From the NCBI RefSeq assembly GCF_002980625.1, contig NZ_PVLR01000038.1:1-59121 (forward strand): DNA of 59,121 nucleotides. The letters are read 5' to 3'. Positions 52,498 to 59,121 of the stretch are shown here, piece by piece. A program made the translations under genes and the position numbers. The stretch comes from Malikia spinosa. GTDB lineage: Bacteria > Pseudomonadota > Gammaproteobacteria > Burkholderiales > Burkholderiaceae_C. Within the stretch, counting starts at the first letter, position 1; each line of letters begins with the position of its first letter. The notes beneath the pieces were generated by a model. That model was not told the origin of the DNA, searched no databases, and saw only the letters and a program-made list of their open reading frames with translations.

Positions 52498-55400
52498 TTG
52501 CAAAAGCGTGACGATGGCATTCTCTATTCCGCATCCGACCTGGTGAACTACCTGGAATGCGAGCATTTGACGACGCTCGACCTGGTGGACCTGCACACCC
52601 CGCTGCCCCGGTCAGCAGACAGCGAGGAAGTCAGGCTGATGCAGGCCAAGGGGTTTGCCCACGAGGCCGAGTTCCTGGCCGAACTCCAGCGCCGGCATGC
52701 GAGGGTCATCGACATCGCCAAGGACAACGACTCCGTGGCGCGGAAGGTCGAGGCGACCCGGCGTGCCATGGGGGATGGCCATGACATCATCTTCCAGGCG
52801 ACCTTGCAAGACGGGTGTTTCATCGGTCATGCCGATTTCCTGCGAAAAGTCCATCTACCTTCCAGTCTGGGTGATTGGAGCTACGAGGTCCTGGACACCA
52901 AGCTCGCTCGCAGCCCCAAGGCCAAGTTCATCGTCCAGCTGGCGTATTACTCGGCCATGGTCGCCAAAATCCAGGGTGTCGAACCCCTGTCCATGCACGT
53001 GGTGCTGGGTGACAAGACGGAGCTGACCTACCGCTACGCCGATTACGCGCGCTACCTCGGCATGCTCACACAGCGCTTCCTGGACCGGGTGGCAGAGCCT
53101 CCTGCTCAGACCTACCCGGTTCCTTGCGACAAGTGCGGCCAGTGCAAGTGGAACGAGCTTTGCGACGAGCGACGGCTCAACGACGACCACCTGAGCCAGG
53201 TGGCCAACATCACCCGGCTGCAGGTCAAGAAGCTGGAAACGGCAGGCGTGTCTACTCTGCAGGCATTGGCAACCCTGCCCGCGGGTGCCGCCATTTCCAA
53301 GCTTTTGCCGCAGACGCTGGAAAAACTGCGTCATCAGGCACGCCTTCAATACCAGGGGCGCCAGACGGGGCAGCGCCACCTGGAGGTCTTGCCACAAGTT
53401 GATGACGAGTTGAGAGGGTTTGCGCGTCTGCCCAGGCCCGCGGCTGGCGACCTCTTCTTCGACATGGAAGGCGACCCGCTTGAGGAGGGCGGGCTGGAAT
53501 ATCTGTTCGGCCTCTACTTCCTTGAAGCAGGAACACCCCAGTTCAAGGCTTTCTGGGCACACAGCCGTGCTGAAGAAAAGGTGGCCTTTGAGTCCTTCAT
53601 GGACTTCGTCACCGGCTGGCTCAGGCGGCATCCCGATGCACATATCTACCATTACGCGGCCTACGAACAAACGGCACTCAAGAAGTTGATGTCCTTGCAT
53701 GGGTCCCGCGAGGCAGAGGTAGACAACCTGTTCCGGACTCAGAAGCTGGTGGACCTCTACAAGGTAGTGCGGGAGGGGATTCGTGTCTCAGAGCCGCGCT
53801 ATTCCATCAAGAACATCGAACATTTCTACTTGGAAGGCCGCACCGGGGACGTGAAGAGCGCGGGGGCCAGCATCGTGTACTACGAGCGCTGGAAGGAGAC
53901 GGGTGACCCGCAGCTCCTCAAAGATATCGAAGACTACAACTTCGACGATGTCCGCTCCACCTACGAATTGCAGCAATGGCTGTTGACACTGCGACCTGGT
54001 GGTGCGACTTGGTTCTCGGCCTCATCAGCTGATGCTGGGGAAGAGCCTGAGGTAGGCGCGCTCACGGAAGAGGAGCAGCGTCTTGTGCCGTACCGCGAGC
54101 AACTCGTCGATGCGTTGCCCAATGACCGTTCGGTCTGGGGCGAAACTGAGACGCTCAAAGAGCTGACCTACCAGTTGCTGGACTTTCACCGGCGTGCTGC
54201 CAAGCCCGAATGGTGGGCCATGTTCTCCCGAATGGAACTGACGGAAGCAGAGCTGCTGGAGGATGGTGAATGCCTGGCAGGCCTGCTGGAAGACTCCGCC
54301 CATCCGCCCGTGAAGGAAAGGCGCTCGATTCGGTACACCTATCTCTTTCCGCAACAGGAATCCAAGCTTAAGACAAGCGATTCCGCCTCCATTGCCCAGA
54401 CCGCCGACCCTGTCAACAATCTCGTGGTCGATGAAAAATATCGACGCGTCAGCTTCACGCGTGCAGCCAATAAGGACCCTCTGCCGAGCCAAATCGCGTT
54501 GGGTCCGGGCATGCCGGTGTCGACCAGGGCCCTGGTTGAGGCCGTGTTCCGCTTCGGTAAGAGCATCGTGGCGGGAGACCAGAAGTACGGTGCGCTGGAA
54601 GCCTTCCTGACCCAAAGACTTCCCTGCATCAAGGGCCGCCAGCTTGGCATGCCGATTGTGCTGGGTGACAGCAATCCGATGGCGTCCATCGTCGAGGCGG
54701 TGGCCAACCTGGACAACAGCTACCTGTTCGTACAGGGCCCACCCGGGGCAGGCAAGACCTATACCGGCTCCCATGTCATCGTTGCCCTGATGCAGAAGGG
54801 TTACAAGGTGGGCATCTCTTCGAACAGCCACAAGGCCATCAACAACCTGCTGTCCGGCATCGAGAAAGTAGCCCGTCAGGAAGGTTTCAGTTTCTCAGGT
54901 GCCAAAAAGTCGACTGCAAAAAAGGGAGACACCCACTTTGAGGGCTACTTCATCGAGGATGTGTTCAACAACGATGACGTTTGGGAAAACCTCGACGACG
55001 AAGGTGGCTACCAGCTGGTGGCAGGCACCGCATGGCTTTTTGCCGACGGCAACATGGACCAGCAACTCGACTACATCTTCGTCGACGAAGCAGGGCAGGT
55101 GGCGCTGGCCAACCTCGTGGCCATGGGTACGTCTGCCCGAAACATCGTGCTGCTGGGTGACCAGATGCAGCTGTGCCAGCCGATACAAGGCGTACATCCC
55201 GGTCGCTCCGGGGAGTCATCGCTGGAGTTTTTGCTCAACGGTCTGGCGACGATTCCGCCGGAACGCGGCATATTTCTGGGCACTACCTGGCGGATGCATC
55301 CGGACGTGTGTCGCTTCATCTCGGATGCAGTCTACGACGGTCGCCTGCTAGCTGAATCTGGCAACGCCATCCAGGGACTGGTTCTTGACAGCGGAGCGCA

Positions 55401-55887
55401 CGCGGCCTTGAAGGCTACGGGCATTTCCTACGTGCCGGTGAACCATGACGCGTGCTCGCAGCGCAGTGAAGAGGAGGCTCAGCTGGTTCTGGAAATGGTG
55501 GAGAGCCTGCTGAAGCAGCGCTACCGAAACAAGAAGGGCGAGGTGCATCCCCTGACGCTGGACGACATCCTGGTCGTGGCGCCTTACAACATGCAGGTCA
55601 ACCTCTTGAAAAAGGTATTGCCTGAGGGGGCTAGGGTAGGGACCGTCGACAAGTTCCAGGGGCAGGAAGCCGAGGTGGTCATCGTGTCGATGGCGACCTC
55701 CAATGGTGACTACTTGCCGCGCAACATCGAGTTCCTGTACAGCAAGAACCGGCTCAACGTGGCGATTTCAAGGGCCAAGTGTCTTGCGGTGTTCATTGCC
55801 AACCCAGCGTTGATGGCCATCAGGTGTTCCAAGCCGGAGGAAATGGCGCTGGTAAACACGTTGTGTTGGGTAAAAGAGATTGGGTAG
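52498..55887 (+). CDS. RecB-like nuclease/superfamily 1 helicase fusion (TM0106 type)
   Basis: The 1129-aa protein has three parts. Residues 1-230 form a TM0106-type RecB-like nuclease: GHADFL near 110 and LDTKLAR near 131 match the D and D-x-K of the PD-(D/E)XK core, and Cys210, 213, 216 and 222 (CDKCGQCKWNELC) form a likely iron-sulfur or zinc cluster as in Cas4/AddB. Residues 315-490 hold an RNase H-like domain (LFFDMEGDPL). Residues 700-1129 form an UPF1/Dna2-type helicase (GPPGAGKT near 747, VDEAGQ near 862, VGTVDKFQGQEAEVVIVSMA near 1048). The start appears to be TTG 52498. The next ATG-start gene begins 25 bases after its stop. Confidence 0.88.
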   Translation: MQKRDDGILYSASDLVNYLECEHLTTLDLVDLHTPLPRSADSEEVRLMQAKGFAHEAEFLAELQRRHARVIDIAKDNDSVARKVEATRRAMGDGHDIIFQATLQDGCFIGHADFLRKVHLPSSLGDWSYEVLDTKLARSPKAKFIVQLAYYSAMVAKIQGVEPLSMHVVLGDKTELTYRYADYARYLGMLTQRFLDRVAEPPAQTYPVPCDKCGQCKWNELCDERRLNDDHLSQVANITRLQVKKLETAGVSTLQALATLPAGAAISKLLPQTLEKLRHQARLQYQGRQTGQRHLEVLPQVDDELRGFARLPRPAAGDLFFDMEGDPLEEGGLEYLFGLYFLEAGTPQFKAFWAHSRAEEKVAFESFMDFVTGWLRRHPDAHIYHYAAYEQTALKKLMSLHGSREAEVDNLFRTQKLVDLYKVVREGIRVSEPRYSIKNIEHFYLEGRTGDVKSAGASIVYYERWKETGDPQLLKDIEDYNFDDVRSTYELQQWLLTLRPGGATWFSASSADAGEEPEVGALTEEEQRLVPYREQLVDALPNDRSVWGETETLKELTYQLLDFHRRAAKPEWWAMFSRMELTEAELLEDGECLAGLLEDSAHPPVKERRSIRYTYLFPQQESKLKTSDSASIAQTADPVNNLVVDEKYRRVSFTRAANKDPLPSQIALGPGMPVSTRALVEAVFRFGKSIVAGDQKYGALEAFLTQRLPCIKGRQLGMPIVLGDSNPMASIVEAVANLDNSYLFVQGPPGAGKTYTGSHVIVALMQKGYKVGISSNSHKAINNLLSGIEKVARQEGFSFSGAKKSTAKKGDTHFEGYFIEDVFNNDDVWENLDDEGGYQLVAGTAWLFADGNMDQQLDYIFVDEAGQVALANLVAMGTSARNIVLLGDQMQLCQPIQGVHPGRSGESSLEFLLNGLATIPPERGIFLGTTWRMHPDVCRFISDAVYDGRLLAESGNAIQGLVLDSGAHAALKATGISYVPVNHDACSQRSEEEAQLVLEMVESLLKQRYRNKKGEVHPLTLDDILVVAPYNMQVNLLKKVLPEGARVGTVDKFQGQEAEVVIVSMATSNGDYLPRNIEFLYSKNRLNVAISRAKCLAVFIANPALMAIRCSKPEEMALVNTLCWVKEIG

Positions 55888-55912
55888 TTTTGTTTTTAAT
55901 GAAAGGTGTTTT

Positions 55913-56275
55913 ATGTCGAATGAAGTGCATGTAGAGATTTTGTCAGAAGCTTGGATGAAAGAAGGTAATAATTATATGAATATAGATTCTAAGTATAAAA
56001 CCTTCTTTCCCGATGACTGCTTTATTGCTCGCGGAACTGGTCGTGAAAATAAGGATTTGCTCTCTGAGCGTGGCATTTGGTTGCAATATGAAGGTGCTAT
56101 CGATGCTGTCCAGTGCTTCATGGAGCTTCGCTCTGGTGGTAAGTTTCGTCCGTCTAATCGTGGTGCAATCAAAGATTTTTATAGCAGCACGAAAGCTCAG
56201 GTTGGCGATAAAATTGTTTTTGAAAAAAAATCAGATCGCATCTATGGAGTCAAGATGGCGAAGTGTGATGAATGA
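55913..56275 (+). CDS. Small AT-rich protein preceding McrB, function unknown
   Basis: The 120-aa product starts at ATG 55913 behind GAAAGGTG. It is not recognised. Its second half (FRPSNRGAIKDFYSS, then VGDKIVFEKKSDRIYGVKM) reads like a beta-barrel of the B3/PUA type found in DNA-binding parts of restriction proteins. Its GC content is far lower than the flanking helicase gene, and it is followed after 13 bases by mcrB, whose first third has the same low GC. A specificity or accessory role for the McrBC system is inferred. Confidence 0.65.
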   Translation: MSNEVHVEILSEAWMKEGNNYMNIDSKYKTFFPDDCFIARGTGRENKDLLSERGIWLQYEGAIDAVQCFMELRSGGKFRPSNRGAIKDFYSSTKAQVGDKIVFEKKSDRIYGVKMAKCDE

Positions 56276-56288
56276 GTGGTGTTAAATA

Positions 56289-57734
56289 ATGAGTTGGAAG
56301 GAAGTTATCGAAGTATTGGACTGTCGATTTTATCGATATGTGTCGAATAGTGGGGTGGAGCCGAAAAATGTGTATGCGACTGGCTACATCCTGAAAAATG
56401 GTCGACAACTGGCAGTGGAAACAAGGGGCGAGGGTTCGCGTGTAAATATCTGGATTGAGGACATTGGGCCGCCTGTTGTTCCTAGCCACTTTCAACTTTA
56501 CAAAGAAGATGAAGGTCGATTGGCCTCACTTTCTTCGGTGGCACCTAAGCTCAGTGGGCCAGGGTATGGAAAGCCGCCGGGGCGTGCATACAAAATTGTT
56601 GTTGCTACGATTGATGAGCTTGAATCTCTGCTTGAATGGTACGGGGGTGGAGTCCGTGGTCAATCAAATGATAAAGCAAAAGTTGGAGAAGTGTTGTCTG
56701 GGTCCAAAGAGAAATCATTGATGGAATTGAATACGATACTGTATGGTCCACCAGGAACAGGTAAAACTTACACTACCACAAGTCGAACGGTTAAGCTTTG
56801 TGATGGTTTTCTGCCTGAAGGGGGGGAGATAGTTGTCCGTAAGCGTTTCGAGGAGCTTAGAAAGGCTGGTCGAGTGTCTTTTGTCACGTTCCACCAGTCG
56901 TATGGCTATGAAGAGTTCGTGGAGGGACTCCGTCCCATCGTAAAAGATGGACAGGTCGTCTATGAAGTGCTGCCAGGTGCATTCAAGCGTGCCTGTCTAG
57001 CAGCAAGGGGGCTCGGTAAAGTCGAGCATGGTCAGCCAGAAAATATTTCACAACGCGGGGTTGAAGAAAATCAGAATGACACGGTACAGCCCCATGTCAT
57101 CATCATTGATGAAATCAACCGAGCCAACATCTCCAAGGTATTTGGTGAACTTATCACGCTGATTGAGGAGGACAAGCGCGAGGGGCAAGCCAACGCAGTG
57201 ACGGTCAAGCTGCCTTACTCAGGGGAAGACTTCTCGGTTCCTTCGAATCTCTACCTGCTGGGAACAATGAATACCGCAGACCGCTCCATTGCTTTGTTGG
57301 ACACAGCACTGCGCCGACGGTTTGAATTTGAAGAAGTCATGCCAAATCCTGACTTGCTGAAGGACCATGTGATTGAAGGAATCAACCTCGGGCAGTTGTT
57401 GGAGGCAATAAACCAACGTATTGAGGCTCTCTACGACCGGGACCACACCATAGGTCATGCCTACTTGATGGGGCTGCAGTCTCTCGACGACTTGGAACGT
57501 GCTTTCCGACGCAAGGTGCTGCCATTGCTGCAAGAGTATTTCTATGAGAACTGGTCCCAGGTTCGGCGCGTGCTCTACGACTTCGGCGAGGGGGACTTTG
57601 TGCAGCGCGTGGTCAGGCTGCCGATTCCGTTGGATGGAGATGATGACCTGGATGCGGAGTCGAGTGTGGTTTACCGGGTCAATCCGGCTCCCTTTCCCGT
57701 ACATGCCTATCGGCGCATCTACGAGGGGCGGTGA
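56289..57734 (+). CDS. mcrB: McrB-type GTPase of a methyl-DNA restriction system
   Basis: McrB-type AAA+ proteins bind modified DNA with a variable N-terminal domain and use GTP to translocate. Here residues 1-130 are a short, unfamiliar target-recognition region; residues 135-470 are the AAA+ motor with Walker A GPPGTGKT near 153, Walker B IIIDEINRAN near 271 and the McrB signature MNTADRSI near 326. At 481 aa it matches compact McrB proteins. Coding GC is low in the first third and returns to about the local level toward the 3' end. mcrC overlaps its stop by four bases. Confidence 0.92.
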   Translation: MSWKEVIEVLDCRFYRYVSNSGVEPKNVYATGYILKNGRQLAVETRGEGSRVNIWIEDIGPPVVPSHFQLYKEDEGRLASLSSVAPKLSGPGYGKPPGRAYKIVVATIDELESLLEWYGGGVRGQSNDKAKVGEVLSGSKEKSLMELNTILYGPPGTGKTYTTTSRTVKLCDGFLPEGGEIVVRKRFEELRKAGRVSFVTFHQSYGYEEFVEGLRPIVKDGQVVYEVLPGAFKRACLAARGLGKVEHGQPENISQRGVEENQNDTVQPHVIIIDEINRANISKVFGELITLIEEDKREGQANAVTVKLPYSGEDFSVPSNLYLLGTMNTADRSIALLDTALRRRFEFEEVMPNPDLLKDHVIEGINLGQLLEAINQRIEALYDRDHTIGHAYLMGLQSLDDLERAFRRKVLPLLQEYFYENWSQVRRVLYDFGEGDFVQRVVRLPIPLDGDDDLDAESSVVYRVNPAPFPVHAYRRIYEGR

Positions 57735-59029
57735 GCGTGGTTGCAGTCTTGCGCGTTCAAGAGTATGGGCGCATCCACTGCGGTGCAGCATTCAGTCCCG
57801 AGTCGCGCACGGTGACCCTGGCGCAGCACCGTGAACTGGAACGTTTCAGTGAGTCATACCGACGCACACGGGGTGTTGCCGTTTTCCAGAACGGCCCGCG
57901 TAACAGTCTGGTCGCGCAGAACTATGTCGGTGTCATTCAACTGGGACGCCACCAGGTCGAGGTGCTGCCGAAAATCGATGGCGAAAACCACGAAGTACGA
58001 CGCAGTCTCGTGAGAATGGTCGCGGCTACACTTGGCTTGACCCTACACGCCGATACCGTCAGTGCGGTCGAGCGTACCGACCACTCGATTTTGGAAGTGC
58101 TGATTCGTCTGTACTGCGAACAGCTGTGGTTGCAAGTGCGTCGGGGGATGTTGCGTCGCTATGAATCCCGTGAGGACAACCTTACGGTTCTTCGTGGTCG
58201 GCTGAACGTGTCGCGCCAGTTGAGGCACAACCTGGCACGGCCGGACCGACTTTATTGCACCTTTGATGAGTTTTGCGAGGACAACCCGCTGAACCGTGTT
58301 CTGAAGGCGGCGTTGCGCGTCCTGCTGGGAGCCGCCCGCGCCGAGTCCACCGTCAGAAGTGTTTCCGAACTCTTGTTCTGCTTCCAGGACGTGAGTGACG
58401 TGAGTCCGCAAGCCATCAGCTGGACACAGGCCGGAGTCGACAGGCTCAGTGAGCGATATGCACCCTTGGTGCGCATGTCCAGACTGTTTCTCGAAGGCTG
58501 CTCGCCAGACCTCATTGCAGGTTCGGCCGTCGGATTTGCTGTGCTTTTTGACATGAACGAACTGTTCGAGGAGTACGTCGGAAGGCAGGCGCGCAGAGTC
58601 TTTAGCAAACAGGGGTTGAATGTGGCGTTGCAGGGACCGAAACGTCACCTGGCACGCGCTCTGCACGGCGGTCGTTCGTTTGAGCTACGGCCTGATGTTG
58701 TCGTGTCACATGGTCACCAGCCAACGGTTGTCATCGACACAAAATGGAAGCGTCTCCGTGAAGACGCTGCGCACGAGTCCGTTTCCTCGGCCGATATGTA
58801 CCAGATGTATGCCTATGCCCAACGATACGATGTCGACCAAGTCATCTTGCTGTACCCACACCACTCTGGACTCGGCAGCTGGAAGCCAAGGCGTGCTGTG
58901 TACGAAGTAGGGGGGCCGGCTGGCGGTGTTGAGAAGCGGCGCTGCGTGAGCGTCTCCACCATCGACTTGCTCAATCTCGCTAGCATTCCCGCGCAGTTGG
59001 AGGCTTTGAGTCAGCCGTTACAGTTGTGA
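57731..59029 (+). CDS. mcrC: McrC nuclease subunit
   Basis: McrC is the endonuclease partner of McrB. The 432-aa protein has the family N-terminal barrel (AVLRVQEYGRIHCG, VAQNYVGVIQLGRHQVEVLPKI), a helical middle with EDNLTVLRGRLN, and a C-terminal PD-(D/E)XK domain with ELRPDVVV near residue 320 and VIDTKWKRL near 335 (D, D-x-K). The start is GTG 57731 overlapping the McrB stop. A further 92 bases to the window end contain no gene. Confidence 0.92.
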   Translation: MSVVAVLRVQEYGRIHCGAAFSPESRTVTLAQHRELERFSESYRRTRGVAVFQNGPRNSLVAQNYVGVIQLGRHQVEVLPKIDGENHEVRRSLVRMVAATLGLTLHADTVSAVERTDHSILEVLIRLYCEQLWLQVRRGMLRRYESREDNLTVLRGRLNVSRQLRHNLARPDRLYCTFDEFCEDNPLNRVLKAALRVLLGAARAESTVRSVSELLFCFQDVSDVSPQAISWTQAGVDRLSERYAPLVRMSRLFLEGCSPDLIAGSAVGFAVLFDMNELFEEYVGRQARRVFSKQGLNVALQGPKRHLARALHGGRSFELRPDVVVSHGHQPTVVIDTKWKRLREDAAHESVSSADMYQMYAYAQRYDVDQVILLYPHHSGLGSWKPRRAVYEVGGPAGGVEKRRCVSVSTIDLLNLASIPAQLEALSQPLQL

Positions 59030-59121
59030 TGGAGGTACGGGACTATACACAGCCGGGCTGATCCACCGGCGTGCGCCCTGGAAGCGGCGCGAGCTTGATA
59101 CTTAGAGCGTGTTATGGACTT
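59030..59121. other. Window-end segment without a gene
   Basis: No frame or hairpin of note lies here. The last bases (TTAGAGCGTGTTATGGACTT) resemble the ends of some insertion sequences, but the element, if any, lies outside the window. Confidence 0.25.

Noticed and set aside
59098-59121. Possible insertion-sequence end at the right window edge
   Set aside because: Only about 20 bases are visible and no transposase is in the window; cannot be supported.

Overview
The window is GC-rich chromosomal DNA, most likely from a betaproteobacterium of the order Burkholderiales. The evidence is the CysB, LptF/LptG, PepA-HolC, GalU and BenE protein types, the abundance of GTG starts and the very high third-position GC. 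No rRNA, complete tRNA or CRISPR array was found. One tRNA 3' fragment is present and is discussed below.

Layout. (1) 1-9947 is a core-genome stretch. It holds two paralogous surface lipoproteins with duplicated leaders, a minus-strand run lptF-lptG-cbiX-cysB-NusG paralog, a divergent pepA-holC pair, and galU. (2) 10118-16414 is a partial type VI secretion (T6SS) cluster: tssA, tssB, tssC, two different hcp genes, a truncated FHA protein and a PP2C phosphatase. The baseplate, membrane-complex and ClpV genes are missing. (3) 16513-24378 is a mixed region: an AAA/DUF4143 ATPase behind a three-copy phased repeat, benE, a hypothetical protein, an Hsp70-like protein, a YebC-type regulator, an SDR oxidoreductase and fumC.

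(4) 24415-35531 looks like one regulated unit. A Cys-containing ArsR repressor diverges from a long plus-strand series: an RND adaptor and pump, a DUF2892 membrane protein, a TolC-type channel, a sulfide:quinone oxidoreductase with all three redox cysteines, and a MacA/MacB-like ABC exporter. It reads as a coupled sulfur-oxidation and efflux module. (5) 43082 down to 35595 on the minus strand holds an AraC regulator, a carboxymuconolactone-decarboxylase-like protein, an acyl-CoA-dehydrogenase-fold flavoprotein, a rubredoxin-reductase fusion, a nitrate/sulfonate-type ABC importer and a methyltransferase. It is probably an uptake-and-catabolism operon for an unidentified, possibly sulfur-containing, organic compound. 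(6) 43336-45393 is a lipoprotein CpdB-type nucleotidase.

(7) From about 45.5 kb to the right edge the window holds what appears to be an integrated defence island. Its left edge is marked by a 13-bp copy of a tRNA-Ser 3' end followed by that tRNA's intrinsic terminator, with no tRNA body. Inside are antitoxin debris, a glyoxalase, an RloA/RloB-type ATPase-nuclease pair, a WYL-domain repressor, and a divergent operon of DUF4258 protein, RmuC, a RecB-like nuclease/helicase, an AT-rich small protein, McrB and McrC. The GC content drops sharply across the small protein and the N-terminal (target-recognition) part of McrB, then recovers inside the same gene, which suggests swapping of a specificity module. 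This WYL-controlled composite is the best candidate in the window for an undescribed system.
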